Assembly (NCBI GenBank): GCA_021555105.2
Contig: CP134604.1
Coordinates: 3,583,501 to 3,647,500, forward strand
Length of the DNA stretch: 64,000 nucleotides
Direction: 5' to 3'
Source: Thalassospiraceae bacterium LMO-JJ14
GTDB lineage: Bacteria > Pseudomonadota > Alphaproteobacteria > Rhodospirillales > Casp-alpha2
Shown here: one piece after another, positions 48,598 through 57,984 of the stretch
How positions within the stretch are numbered: the first letter of the stretch is position 1
How the letters are laid out: each line of letters begins with the position of its first letter
Translations under genes and position numbers: made by a program
Notes under the pieces: model-generated
Database searches by the model: none
Told to the model about the DNA's origin: nothing
What the model saw: the letters and a program-made list of their open reading frames with translations, nothing else

Positions 48598-50217
48598 ATG
48601 AACGAAAACAAACTGTCTGCTACACCTATAAAAGAAGAATTCGACTTCATCATCATCGGCGCTGGATCAGCGGGAGCTGTAATCGCCAACAGACTGACCA
48701 AAAACGCACAAAATCGAGTTCTCCTCCTCGAAGCAGGCGGGGAGATGAAATCACCTTGGCTGCACATACCGCTCGGGATTGGTAAGATTATCAACGACGA
48801 ACGGTTTATCTGGCCGCTGCTAACAGAACCCGAACTCAATGGGCGCGCACTGCACTGGCACCATGGAAAAGTTTTAGGTGGGTCGAGTTCCATCAACGCT
48901 ATGCTTTTTGTCCGAGGACAGCCCGAACGTTATAATATGTGGTCAGAAATGGACTGCCCCGGATGGGATTTCCAAAGCCTTCTGCCATACTTCAAGCGTC
49001 TGGAAACCGCTGCCTATGGCGATGAGAGCTTGCGGGGGCACGACGGCCCTATTCACCTGACGCGTTTGGAGCCGGAAGACAAGATTTCGCAGGCATTTAT
49101 AGATAGCTGTGTTCACAACCAGATTCCGTTCAACGAAGACTATAATGGCAAGCAAACCGGGGGTGTATCCCGATTGCAGATCGCCGCATCGAACGGAATT
49201 CGTTGTGGTACTTACCACGGTTATCTGAAGCCCATTCGAAAACGGGCTAACCTCGAAATAAAAAAGCATGCCTTAGCAACCCGAATTATTTTAGAGAGCC
49301 ATACGGCTAAAGGCGTCCAATACTGGCATCAGGGAAAACTTTTCGAAGCCAGCGCAAATCGTGAAGTGATCCTTTCTGCCGGCGCACTCAACAGTCCAAA
49401 GCTTCTGGAGCTATCCGGGATTGGTGATTCTGAAATCCTGAAAGCTAATGGCGTCGATGTCATTCATCACTTGCCTGGAGTTGGATACAATTTACGAGAC
49501 CATTTGCATTGTCGTGTCAGTTTCGAGACCAACTGCCATGCAACTGCCAATGACTTAATCAATAGTCGGATGTTTGCAGCATGGGAGTTGCTTAAGTACG
49601 CAACCACAAGGCGAGGCTTGTTTGCGACGCCCAGCTTCAGGGCTCACGCCTTCGTGAAAAGCATACTCAGTGATTATTCTGATACCCGCATCCAATGTGC
49701 ACTCTCAAGCAGTCAAAGCCGTTACGTCAAATCTGGAGTAGACCCGTTTTCCGGTTTCCATATCGGCTCGTATTTTTTGTTCCCGAAATCACATGGTGAA
49801 ATACATATCCGCTCGCCCCACGCCGAAGACGCACCCAACATTAGAGCAAACTATCTGGAACACCCGGATGATATAAATGCGACCCTTTGGGGGGTGCGCC
49901 GCGCTCGTGAGATCGCAAGAATACCGCCTTTGAGCGATCTGGTCGTGCGCGAAGTCAGGCCTGGGCTTGATACTGAGAACGATATTGAACTACTCGATTA
50001 TATCAAATCGAGCGCCGAAACATCGTGGCACCCTATTGGCAGTTGTTCGATGGGCCGTGACAGGAATAGTGTTGTTGCCCCTGACCTTCGCGTTCATGGG
50101 GTCGGTCGGCTGCGTGTTGCAGACGCTTCCGTTATGCCCATTCACACCACCAGCAATACAAACGCCCCCAGCATCATGATCGGTGAACGGGCCTCCGATC
50201 TAATCCTCAATCCTTGA
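48598..50217 (+). CDS. GMC-family flavin alcohol dehydrogenase, isethionate-dehydrogenase-like
   Basis: A 539-residue glucose-methanol-choline oxidoreductase. The FAD motif is [16 protein letters not shown], then [19 protein letters not shown]. The C-terminal catalytic pair is His in [11 protein letters not shown] and Asn in [17 protein letters not shown]. Choline dehydrogenase is the best-known relative, and the isethionate dehydrogenase IseJ belongs to this family. Next to xsc, pta, an IclR regulator and a TRAP transporter, oxidation of isethionate (or a related hydroxysulfonate) to sulfoacetaldehyde is the natural reading; the exact substrate is inferred. Lower GC than most of the window. 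Confidence 0.85.
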   Translation: MNENKLSATPIKEEFDFIIIGAGSAGAVIANRLTKNAQNRVLLLEAGGEMKSPWLHIPLGIGKIINDERFIWPLLTEPELNGRALHWHHGKVLGGSSSINAMLFVRGQPERYNMWSEMDCPGWDFQSLLPYFKRLETAAYGDESLRGHDGPIHLTRLEPEDKISQAFIDSCVHNQIPFNEDYNGKQTGGVSRLQIAASNGIRCGTYHGYLKPIRKRANLEIKKHALATRIILESHTAKGVQYWHQGKLFEASANREVILSAGALNSPKLLELSGIGDSEILKANGVDVIHHLPGVGYNLRDHLHCRVSFETNCHATANDLINSRMFAAWELLKYATTRRGLFATPSFRAHAFVKSILSDYSDTRIQCALSSSQSRYVKSGVDPFSGFHIGSYFLFPKSHGEIHIRSPHAEDAPNIRANYLEHPDDINATLWGVRRAREIARIPPLSDLVVREVRPGLDTENDIELLDYIKSSAETSWHPIGSCSMGRDRNSVVAPDLRVHGVGRLRVADASVMPIHTTSNTNAPSIMIGERASDLILNP

Positions 50218-50227
50218 TGGCCGAATA

Positions 50228-51223
50228 TTACAGGTCCAGAACGAGCCGAGGCGACTTTGAGCGTGAGCAGCAAATCAGCATATATTCCCTTTGCTCTTCC
50301 TCATCCAGCACATAGTCCATATGCTCGGGCTCACCCTCCAAAACACGCGTTATACATGTTCTGCAGAGACCTGCTTCACAAGAGGTTTCAACTTCTACTC
50401 CATTTTCGCGCAGGACCTCGATAATCGACTTGTCAGCAGGAACAACATACTCTCCGCCACTTTTCGCAAGCTTCAGCTTGAATCCTACACCAATAACGCC
50501 ATCCCCACCGTCTCCCATCAAGGCATCGGGAACCGGCGAATCTCCTTCTGGAACCTTGAAGAGCTCAAAATGGACGGTGCCCTTTGGCCAGCGTGCAGAC
50601 GCCGCCTTCACTGCGTTCATGAAACCGGTCGGTCCGCAGTAGTACAAATGGGTGCCTTCCGCATAGTTTTTGAGCAACGCGGCAATATTGAGCCCGCGCG
50701 AGGGTACACCGCCGTCATGATGAACATTCACCTTACCTGATGCTCCCAACTCCCGAAGCTCATCACGAAAAGCCGTCTGCTCCGGAGACTTGGTACAGTA
50801 ATGAAGCTCGTAATCCGCACCTGCACCCTCTAAGTGACGGACCATCGACATGATGGGTGTGATACCGATACCGCCCGCCAAGAGCAGATGTTTATTCGCC
50901 CCCTCCGCCAATCGAAAGTTGCTGCGTGGCGCCGAAATACTCAAAATCCTTCCGACATGGACCAGATCAAAGATCGCCTTCGACCCACCTCGTCCATTTT
51001 CGTCGCGCAGTACGGCAAAAACGTAACGACTGCGCTCTTTCGGATCATTGCAAAGTGAATACTGACGTACCCGGCCATCCCTGAAATAAAGGTCGATGTG
51101 GTCCCCGGCATTGAAGGGCGGCAGATCATCTCCGTCCGGATGAACGACTTCATACTGATTGATATAATCGCCTTGGTACACGATCGAGCGAACGCGTACC
51201 GATAACGACGCGGAACCCGTCAT
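50228..51223 (-). CDS. Ferredoxin-NAD(P)H reductase of a two-component Rieske oxygenase (VanB/phthalate dioxygenase reductase type)
   Basis: A 331-residue reductase with an N-terminal FMN/FAD-binding barrel (RQYSLCNDPKERSRYVFAV), a NAD-binding domain (HLLLAGGIGITPIMSMVRHL) and a C-terminal plant-type [2Fe-2S] domain. The latter has CEAGLCRTC plus a distal Cys near the end. This order defines class IA reductases that feed phthalate/vanillate-type oxygenases. It is 65 bases downstream of the Rieske oxygenase gene on the same strand. An insertion-like stretch (EGDSPVPDALMGDGGDG) lies between the NAD and ferredoxin domains. Confidence 0.9.
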   Translation of the reverse strand: MTGSASLSVRVRSIVYQGDYINQYEVVHPDGDDLPPFNAGDHIDLYFRDGRVRQYSLCNDPKERSRYVFAVLRDENGRGGSKAIFDLVHVGRILSISAPRSNFRLAEGANKHLLLAGGIGITPIMSMVRHLEGAGADYELHYCTKSPEQTAFRDELRELGASGKVNVHHDGGVPSRGLNIAALLKNYAEGTHLYYCGPTGFMNAVKAASARWPKGTVHFELFKVPEGDSPVPDALMGDGGDGVIGVGFKLKLAKSGGEYVVPADKSIIEVLRENGVEVETSCEAGLCRTCITRVLEGEPEHMDYVLDEEEQREYMLICCSRSKSPRLVLDL

Positions 51224-51288
51224 TGCTTTTACCTCGTCTAGTTGTTGTTGCCGTCAATCAGATAATGGGACGGCCAGAGTGCAAAGAG

Positions 51289-52716
51289 TTACCCGTAATC
51301 TCGCTCGATTTCGGTCAATTTGTCGCACATGAACTGTTTTCTCTCCTCGCCGATATATGCATCGGCTGCGGCTGTCAAAGCGACGATCTTTCGACCAATT
51401 TCTCGGATAACTTTCTTGTCTTCCTCGTCATCCGGGCGACGGCTTACTGAGATGATTGTGTTCTGCGTGTAGCAGTGGGTTGGCAGCCCTTCAGTCGCCC
51501 TGGCGTGCAGGGCTTCTGGGTTTGCACCCTGATTCTTCCCGCGTACCGCCTGTCGCAATAACTTTCGAAACATATATACGCCGGCATCTGCCGCCATCGG
51601 ATTCTCTAACGCATGAATTGCGATCGGGCGTTGCCCCACGATCACTTCCCAATCTCCGGGCAAACGCACACTCTCTTCATAGGGTCGATCCCCGACCTGA
51701 CCGCCCAGGAAGTCCATATCGTCCCAACCAACTTTGTCCTCACAACCAAGCTCATACGGATCTATCGTTTTCCCAAACATACGATAACCGTAGACGATAG
51801 AGTTCTCATCATCGACGGGCACATACCAGCGCATCATGTGGACTCTGTGGAACTTCCGAACCTCAGCGCCATTTTCAAACAAATACGCATGGAAAGTATG
51901 ATTTGGTAGGGAACATTCGTTGATACGCCACCACACGCGATCATCACTCATTCTTCGTCCCGCGATAAATGCCATACTTGTGCTGTTTCGCACTTCAGTG
52001 AAGTCCAGCACCGGAACCCCGCTGAATGCTTTCAATGTGAATCTATCTATATCGATATCCGCAGGCGGGTCTCCATCGAACAAGATGGCGGGATTGTGAA
52101 GCAGGCTCGTGTGAACCTGGTCGGCGATATTATCTAGGACCTGCAACCAATTGCACGGAAACACATTCGAGAATGGCACCAGGCGCGTGTCATCATATTT
52201 GTCCATCGCATCCCATTCCGGGAACGGCGGCTTTTTATCCGGAGGACCCATATAGGCAAAAACCAACCCGTCACGTTCGAACGCGGGATATGCCCCCTGG
52301 CAAACAGTCTGGCTCAATTTTGCTCCATTGTCCGGCTCGCCGGGCGCATCAAGCAAGGTGCCGTCAACATCATAATGAAACGCATGATATGGGCAGCGAA
52401 TACCTCGCTCGCCGATAATGCCAAACTCCAAAGAAGCCCCTCTGTGCGCACAGTGCCGTTGCATAACACCGACTTCCCCACGCTTATCACGGAACGCAAT
52501 TAGATCCTCACCCATGATTCGAATCTTATGCGGGACATCCCTTAATTGTTCGGACATACAGACTGGCTGCCAAAAACGTCTCAGATACTCACCAAGAAGC
52601 GTGTCCGGACCCGAACGAGTGATCTCCGAGTCCTCTGAAGGCACATTTCTGTGATGGTAAGCAGAATAGCTAAGCTTGTTAGGGGGATTTTCCGCCGGCA
52701 CCGAAACGTCGTCCAT
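51289..52716 (-). CDS. Rieske non-heme iron oxygenase, phthalate dioxygenase/VanA-like
   Basis: A 475-residue oxygenase. The Rieske cluster ligands are C89, H91, C108 and H111. The mononuclear iron segment DNIADQVHTSLLH has D199, H202 and H207. The sequence belongs to the phthalate-oxygenase-like group, whose members often dealkylate ethers or amines. Its reductase follows. Placed among xsc, GMC dehydrogenase and sulfonate transport genes, it may convert a substituted C2 sulfonate into isethionate or sulfoacetaldehyde. No such enzyme is known to me, so this is inference. The ATG at 52716 has GGGAG eight bases upstream; a TTG at 52746 is a weaker alternative. Confidence 0.87.
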   Translation of the reverse strand: MDDVSVPAENPPNKLSYSAYHHRNVPSEDSEITRSGPDTLLGEYLRRFWQPVCMSEQLRDVPHKIRIMGEDLIAFRDKRGEVGVMQRHCAHRGASLEFGIIGERGIRCPYHAFHYDVDGTLLDAPGEPDNGAKLSQTVCQGAYPAFERDGLVFAYMGPPDKKPPFPEWDAMDKYDDTRLVPFSNVFPCNWLQVLDNIADQVHTSLLHNPAILFDGDPPADIDIDRFTLKAFSGVPVLDFTEVRNSTSMAFIAGRRMSDDRVWWRINECSLPNHTFHAYLFENGAEVRKFHRVHMMRWYVPVDDENSIVYGYRMFGKTIDPYELGCEDKVGWDDMDFLGGQVGDRPYEESVRLPGDWEVIVGQRPIAIHALENPMAADAGVYMFRKLLRQAVRGKNQGANPEALHARATEGLPTHCYTQNTIISVSRRPDDEEDKKVIREIGRKIVALTAAADAYIGEERKQFMCDKLTEIERDYG

Positions 52717-52763
52717 TTTCAACTCCCATTCAAATTTGGAACCCAATTATTATAAAATGTTTT

Positions 52764-52776
52764 TCTCATTAATTGA
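52764..52776 (+). promoter_or_regulatory. Candidate shared operator TCTCATTAATTGA (Rieske / iclR spacer)
   Basis: TCTCATTAATTGA lies 48-60 bases before the Rieske oxygenase start, in the very AT-rich spacer to the divergent IclR gene. A related inverted half, TTAAATGATA, follows 13 bases later. It is a plausible IclR-type site. Confidence 0.33.
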
Positions 52777-52978
52777 ATAATTATTTTCGTTAAATGATAT
52801 AATAAACACCGATTAATCAAGTGTACACCCCCCGTTATATAACCGTATGGTTGGAAGAGGTTGCGCGTTCAGGGTATTCTTAATTCATTCATACCGGGTC
52901 AAAGTCTTGTTGGGGCAATCTTTGATAAAGGCGACAAAAAGCTTGCATAGACTGAAATAGGAAAGCACCGTTAAAGCC

Positions 52979-53836
52979 ATGGAAATGAAAGACAACAAAG
53001 TTACCGGCGCCTTGGCAAGGGGCATGAAAATTATCGACGTCATCCGCAACATCGGTCGTCCCGTGTCGTCTACAGAGATTTCGCAAATCTGTGAATTCGA
53101 TGCGAGTACCACCCATCGCTTGCTGCAAACGTTACACGAGCATGGGTATATAATCAGGGATGATGCCGCAAAACGATATTTTGCCAGCCCGAAGTTACTT
53201 TTCCCGCTTTCGATATACAGCCCGCTCAACGAATTTCGCCGTGAAGCGGCTAGGGCAGCAGATCAATTCCGCGATGAATACAATCAAACGACGGGATTTG
53301 TACTCTTCTGTATGCAAGAACGCATTCTTGTCGAAATAGCGACTGGGCAGAATTCCCTCAGCCCCGCCTATGACACTTGGTTAAATAGTCCCGTTCATGC
53401 TTCTGCGTCCGGAAAAATTTTACTTTTAACCATGAGCGCTTCAGAGCGGCAAAAATGGCTAGGCCCTGGACCATTGGAAGCCCATACCAGCCATACAATT
53501 ACTGATCCGGCGGAACTAGAGCACGACCTAGAAAAATGGCAACAACACGGTTACGTAATTGCACGAGATGACTATTTCGACGGGCTGACGGCCATCGGGG
53601 CACCTATCTGGACTGAGGATGGCGCCTGTATTGGTTGCGTGTTCATGAATGGCCGATCAGCCAATATCCCAGAAAGTCAGCTCGAAGGGCTGTGCGATGC
53701 TCTCAAATCGATGGCTGACCTGTTTTCCTTGGGAACCCCCGCGATTCAATCTGTTGGCCGCATGTTTGGAGCCAGGCCGTCGCCAAATTTCCCACGCCTG
53801 AATTCGTCTGGGAAATTGCGCTCCCATGGTTCGTAA
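52979..53836 (+). CDS. IclR-family transcriptional regulator
   Basis: A 285-residue regulator. The N-terminal winged helix reads RGMKIIDVIRNIGRPVSSTEI then FDASTTHRLLQTLHEHGYI. The C-terminal effector domain has SPVHASASGKILLLTMS and DGLTAIGAPIWTEDGACIG. IclR proteins typically repress or activate catabolic genes in response to the substrate, and an IclR-type regulator (IseR) accompanies isethionate genes in Cupriavidus. It is divergent from the Rieske oxygenase operon and convergent with the exporter gene, with four bases between. It is the likely regulator of the whole island. Confidence 0.92.
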   Translation: MEMKDNKVTGALARGMKIIDVIRNIGRPVSSTEISQICEFDASTTHRLLQTLHEHGYIIRDDAAKRYFASPKLLFPLSIYSPLNEFRREAARAADQFRDEYNQTTGFVLFCMQERILVEIATGQNSLSPAYDTWLNSPVHASASGKILLLTMSASERQKWLGPGPLEAHTSHTITDPAELEHDLEKWQQHGYVIARDDYFDGLTAIGAPIWTEDGACIGCVFMNGRSANIPESQLEGLCDALKSMADLFSLGTPAIQSVGRMFGARPSPNFPRLNSSGKLRSHGS

Positions 53837-53840
53837 CTAA

Positions 53841-54575
53841 TCACCCAAACAAGAGACCCGCAATAGATACGGCGACCAAGAAAAACAGAACCCAGCGGCG
53901 AAATACTTCCTCATCCAACTGGCCAAAGCACTTCTTACCCAATACTGCTCCTGCAAGATAGATTGGCGCGAACCCTACGCCGAGAATCATTTCTCGCTGG
54001 CCAAAAGCATTCTCGAAAAACAATACACCCAAAAAGAATATACTGACGAAAAATACCCATACAATTAAGTTGGCGCGCGTTGTGCGAGCCGCATCAGACA
54101 TGGAAAAAAGTACAGGAACGATTAGAATTCCAAGCGCCGTTGCACCCATAACTCCACCTGCCCCAGCCCCACCGGCGACAAGTTCATAAGACTTGAATGG
54201 CCTTGAGCTCCGCACGCCTGTAAGCAAAATAAGTGCAGCTACTCCAACAGCCGCATAAATCAAAGTTCGCACGCTCCCCGGGTCAGCCGATATCATCAGA
54301 TAGCTGCCGAATGGAATGGCGACCATTGCACTCGCGACAGTAAACAAAACTGTCCGTCGTGCGGCAAAACGAAAGGCATCTTTAAGCAATCCGAAGTTCG
54401 AGCAGATATCTATGATCAACACAATTGCCGCGGCCGAAGGGGGCGCCAGAAACAGAACCAAAACAGGCATTAAAACCAGCGGCCCGCCGAAGCCTGTAAA
54501 GCCCCTGATGAACCCAGCGATTAGCACAACAGGAACTGAAACGAGAAGCACGGTTAAATCAGGCATCTCACTCAC
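53841..54575 (-). CDS. TauE/SafE-family (TSUP) sulfite or organosulfur exporter
   Basis: A 244-residue membrane protein with about eight helices and the two family repeats (RGFTGFGGPLVLMPVLVL and AGGAGAGGVMGATALGILIVP). TSUP proteins transport sulfite, sulfoacetate or related anions; TauE is thought to export sulfite released by Xsc. Last gene of the TRAP operon, 47 bases after the large permease. The first codon may be GTG at 54575 or ATG at 54566. Confidence 0.87.
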   Translation of the reverse strand: MSEMPDLTVLLVSVPVVLIAGFIRGFTGFGGPLVLMPVLVLFLAPPSAAAIVLIIDICSNFGLLKDAFRFAARRTVLFTVASAMVAIPFGSYLMISADPGSVRTLIYAAVGVAALILLTGVRSSRPFKSYELVAGGAGAGGVMGATALGILIVPVLFSMSDAARTTRANLIVWVFFVSIFFLGVLFFENAFGQREMILGVGFAPIYLAGAVLGKKCFGQLDEEVFRRWVLFFLVAVSIAGLLFG

Positions 54576-54622
54576 GAGAACATAACGCTGGAGCGAAACC
54601 CCTATGACCTATGGAATTATAC

Positions 54623-55906
54623 CTAGTATCGAACACGCAGCACTTCGCTGAACCAGGGGACAAGAACGATAATCAACCAAGCACTAATCAGTGCCAGCAG
54701 GTATGGCACTACAAATTTCACTAGCTTCAGATATGGGATCCCTGTAACGCCACTGGCGACATATAGATTCAAACCATACGGTGGGGTAATAAAACCGATC
54801 GCTGTCCCGACCATGAATATCACGGCAAAATGGATTGGATCTACACCAGCCGATGCGGCAATTGGAGCCAGAATCGGCGCGAAGATGATTGTGTTTGGTA
54901 TGCTTTCGATGATCATCCCGGAAACTAGGATCATAACCATACAAAGCGCCAAAACTCCGTAGTATCCGCCGCCAACGGCGGCAAAAATGTCATTGACGAA
55001 TTCCTGAACGCCAAGCACCGCGAATATCTGCTGCATCACGACGGAAATCGCAACCATAGGTGCCAGCATGGCCGTTAATTGGCTGGACCTTACTAAAACC
55101 TTCGGCAGGTCCCTGAATTTCATTGACCTCGTTACTACCATCCCTGCGAGCACTGTAAACCCGACGGTGATACCTGCGGCTTCTGTCGGAGAGAATATGC
55201 CGCTATAGATACCAAACAGGACGATCACGATTGCCAGTAGTCCGAGGTAAGCACGCGCACCGGCACGGGCAATATTCGATGCACGAAATTCTACGATCTC
55301 GCCCCAGCCATTTACTCTACTGATCAAATAAGCAGTTAGTTGCATTGCTATAACCAAGATCACTCCTGGCAGCAGGCCAGCAACGAACAGATCGCCAACT
55401 GGTAATTTCAACAGCACACCGTAGACGATGAACACAATACTTGGTGGAATGATAATCCCAACAACACCACCCGAAGCAATCGTCGCTGCGGCAAATCGGC
55501 CATCATAACCTTGTTTAAGTAATTCTGGATTCATGATCGAGCCGATCGCGGCCGTTGTCGCCGAGTTTGAACCCGAGACGGCTGCGAACAATCCACATGC
55601 CCCAATACTCGTCAGCGCCATGCCTCCACGAATCCAGCCGACTACGCTAAATGCAAAATCAGCAAGGCGTTTGGCAATCCCCGTTTCTTTCATCAAATCG
55701 CCAGCGAGGATAAACAACGGTAATGCCAACAGCGCAAAGGAACTGAGCCCCTCGAAAAGGGTAACCCCGAAGTTAGCCAACGTGAAGTCAATGACGAGAC
55801 TGACACCTATCACCCACGTCGAAATAACCAGGAAAATCGGCACGCCAAGCATGAAGAATACAAACGTGAGCAGCGAAACTAACGAAATAAGCGTACTTTG
55901 ATCCAT
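54623..55906 (-). CDS. TRAP transporter large permease (DctM type)
   Basis: A 427-residue membrane protein with about twelve helices. Typical stretches are FALLALPLFILAGDLMKETGI, AAVSGSNSATTAAIGSIMNPEL, GGVVGIIIPPSIVFIVYG and GFITPPYGLNLYVASGV. It drives Na+-coupled uptake of the ligand delivered by the binding protein. The start MDQSTLISLVSLL is chosen at the first helix; the frame is open for 53 codons upstream within the small permease. It ends 47 bases before the exporter gene. Confidence 0.94.
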   Translation of the reverse strand: MDQSTLISLVSLLTFVFFMLGVPIFLVISTWVIGVSLVIDFTLANFGVTLFEGLSSFALLALPLFILAGDLMKETGIAKRLADFAFSVVGWIRGGMALTSIGACGLFAAVSGSNSATTAAIGSIMNPELLKQGYDGRFAAATIASGGVVGIIIPPSIVFIVYGVLLKLPVGDLFVAGLLPGVILVIAMQLTAYLISRVNGWGEIVEFRASNIARAGARAYLGLLAIVIVLFGIYSGIFSPTEAAGITVGFTVLAGMVVTRSMKFRDLPKVLVRSSQLTAMLAPMVAISVVMQQIFAVLGVQEFVNDIFAAVGGGYYGVLALCMVMILVSGMIIESIPNTIIFAPILAPIAASAGVDPIHFAVIFMVGTAIGFITPPYGLNLYVASGVTGIPYLKLVKFVVPYLLALISAWLIIVLVPWFSEVLRVRY

Positions 55907-55926
55907 GATACAGAGTGTCCCAGCTT

Positions 55927-56457
55927 TTAATCGGCCGTAAATATTGTAGTGTCGACCTCTAGCGGCTCTTTGCGAAGATAAGCCGTTATGTCTATGACCA
56001 GGTTTTGAATGACCCGAAAAATTACGAGGCCCCAACCAATTGGTGTTGCCAAGTAAAACCACCATTGAGGAAGATTGTCGGTACCCTGAACGATAGCAAA
56101 ATTCATATGCACAAGCTGAATTTGCTCAATCGCGAAATATATGACGACAGCTGAGACCCCTAACCAGAGGGCAGCATCCAGCAACACACACAAAAACTTA
56201 CCATTGTACGGAAGGTTCGCCCTCACTTCTCCGAAGCGAAGTTGGGTGCGTGTACGTATATTATAAGCAGCTCCAATCCAGGTGACCCAAAGAAACAGGT
56301 ACACTGGGATCGAACCACTCCATGGGCTTTGATAGTTAAAGACAAAGCGCTGGACCACGGCCAATATTATAATTCCAGCAAGCACAGCAAAACTAATTGA
56401 GACGACGAACTTCTCTAGGTTTTCGTCGACCACACGCCATATTGAAGCGGCAGTCAT
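55927..56457 (-). CDS. TRAP transporter small permease (DctQ type)
   Basis: A 176-residue membrane protein with four helices. The family-typical segment WSGSIPVYLFLWVTWIGAAYNIRTRTQLRFGE (in parts) is present, as is PIGWGLVIFRVIQNLV near the C-terminus. The ATG at 56457 has GGAGGG five bases upstream and is preferred to one four codons earlier. It lies 20 bases before the large permease gene and behind a strong hairpin downstream of the binding-protein gene. Confidence 0.9.
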   Translation of the reverse strand: MTAASIWRVVDENLEKFVVSISFAVLAGIIILAVVQRFVFNYQSPWSGSIPVYLFLWVTWIGAAYNIRTRTQLRFGEVRANLPYNGKFLCVLLDAALWLGVSAVVIYFAIEQIQLVHMNFAIVQGTDNLPQWWFYLATPIGWGLVIFRVIQNLVIDITAYLRKEPLEVDTTIFTAD

Positions 56458-56541
56458 TTGACCCTCCATTCCTCACGGCACCGACATCTGGTGTATAAAA
56501 CCCAATTGAGCCGCAATACCATCATTCCTGATACCAGTCGC

Positions 56542-56576
56542 ATCAAGCCCGGCGCATAAAATGCGCCGGGCTTGAT
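56542..56576 (-). terminator. Strong hairpin between TRAP binding-protein and permease genes
   Basis: A perfect 16-base stem (ATCAAGCCCGGCGCAT and its complement) with a three-base loop lies 15 bases after the binding-protein stop. No T run follows, so it more likely limits read-through or protects the upstream message than ends transcription fully. This would give more binding protein than permease. Confidence 0.6.
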
Positions 56577-56591
56577 TAAACTGTCACGGAA

Positions 56592-57851
56592 TTAACCGCG
56601 CCACCAGCGACGTGGCTCAACATTGACGGCATGTGTATCTTCAGGAATCTCCCGGGCGATAGCACCGATCTCGGCATAAGTATCATGCCCGCCGGACCAA
56701 TCGTTTAAGCGTTCGCGCCACTCCGCCCAGGGCTCAGGGTTATGCTCCGGCGTACAACTTTTCTTGATCTTGTCTATTTCTTCTTTCGAGAAGAAACTGA
56801 CGCGCACACCTTCCTTCTCCCATATACTTCCAGGGGTCGGCGTTGCCGTCCGGCCGGTGATTTGCATCAATGCGGCTTCGTTCATCCCTTGCGTATAGAC
56901 TTGAGCCGCATACGCCGCTTCGAGCGCCTGCTCCTGGTAAGCAGAGCCGAGTTTTTCGAAGCTCTTAACGTTGAAGGCTGCGTGCTCCGTGTTCGCAAAA
57001 AAGCCAATTTCGAGCGCCTGTGAAACGACCGGGCTCATGCCAGCGTAAGCGACTGCCCCGGCACCGGTTTCAGCGCCGTCGATCAAACCGTTCTTAAGGC
57101 CTTCGAGGGTTTCTTCCCAAGCAACTGGGACAGGGTTCAGCCCCATCAATCCAAGTGCGGTGCGTCCCATCTTACTCCCGGTTGCCCGAATTTTGGCGCC
57201 CTTGATCTGGTCAATGCTCGTGACCAAAGGCTTGTCGTCCCACTTCAGCCCAAGATAGAGCCCGCGCAGTTCGCAATGAGTATACATGAACTCAATGCCA
57301 TGGCGCTCACGCATCGGTTTGCGGAACAATTCTTCACTTTTCGGGTGATAGAAAAAATGGTGCATCGACGCCCGGGAAGGGAACATGTATGGGTAATCAA
57401 GGACATTGTAATAAGGTGCGGATGCGGCTGAATTCTGCGTCGACGCTGAGAAAATATCGACAATCCCTTGTTGAGTTTTCTTAATGCAATCGAGCTGGTT
57501 ACAAATCTGCCCACCATCGAGGTACTCGATCCGCACAGCGCCGTCCGTACGAGCTTCCAATTCACGCACGAAATGCAGCATGCCAGCCTTCTCGACACTG
57601 AGGATCTGGGGGGTATAACCGGCCGCTCCGTACTTTAACGTAATTTTTGGTTCACTCTTGAACCGTCGCTCATATGTTGACTTCGCCGCTTCGGCCAGTC
57701 TCGGCGCTGATATCAGCCCAGCCATGCCGGCGCCTGCCATCATTGTCGACATCATCCCGTATCGCTTGGCGATTCGAACGAAGTCACGACGTGTGATTCC
57801 CTCATCGGGGCTCTGAACTTCACCGGTCTTCCCGTCTTTATCGATAGTCAT
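56592..57851 (-). CDS. TRAP transporter substrate-binding protein (DctP type)
   Basis: A 419-residue periplasmic protein. The long N-terminus carries a twin-arginine-like signal (ITRRDFVRIAKRYGMMS) ending near AEAA at 55. The mature part has GAAGYTPQILSVEK, the LDGGQICNQLDCIKK segment and IKGAKIRATGSKMG with the conserved Arg that binds the ligand's acid group in TRAP proteins. The expected ligand is anionic; a sulfonate fits the neighbours. The start follows GGGAGG. First gene of the TRAP-exporter operon. Confidence 0.93.
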   Translation of the reverse strand: MTIDKDGKTGEVQSPDEGITRRDFVRIAKRYGMMSTMMAGAGMAGLISAPRLAEAAKSTYERRFKSEPKITLKYGAAGYTPQILSVEKAGMLHFVRELEARTDGAVRIEYLDGGQICNQLDCIKKTQQGIVDIFSASTQNSAASAPYYNVLDYPYMFPSRASMHHFFYHPKSEELFRKPMRERHGIEFMYTHCELRGLYLGLKWDDKPLVTSIDQIKGAKIRATGSKMGRTALGLMGLNPVPVAWEETLEGLKNGLIDGAETGAGAVAYAGMSPVVSQALEIGFFANTEHAAFNVKSFEKLGSAYQEQALEAAYAAQVYTQGMNEAALMQITGRTATPTPGSIWEKEGVRVSFFSKEEIDKIKKSCTPEHNPEPWAEWRERLNDWSGGHDTYAEIGAIAREIPEDTHAVNVEPRRWWRG

Positions 57852-57938
57852 ACTTGCCTCCCAATTTGGCGTTTATTGAATTCTGCACCGTCATAACAAA
57901 CCAATGGCATGCCAGCGGGGTTAAAATAGAAACGATAG

Positions 57939-57950
57939 TCTCATTAAATG
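57939..57950 (+). promoter_or_regulatory. Candidate shared operator TCTCATTAAATG (upstream of TRAP operon)
   Basis: TCTCATTAAATG lies 88 bases before the binding-protein start. It shares the nine-base core with the sites before the Rieske and GMC genes and has the same orientation relative to transcription. Confidence 0.3.
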
Positions 57951-57984
57951 CAATCTTTTTTTTATTAATCAAGATATATATTGT

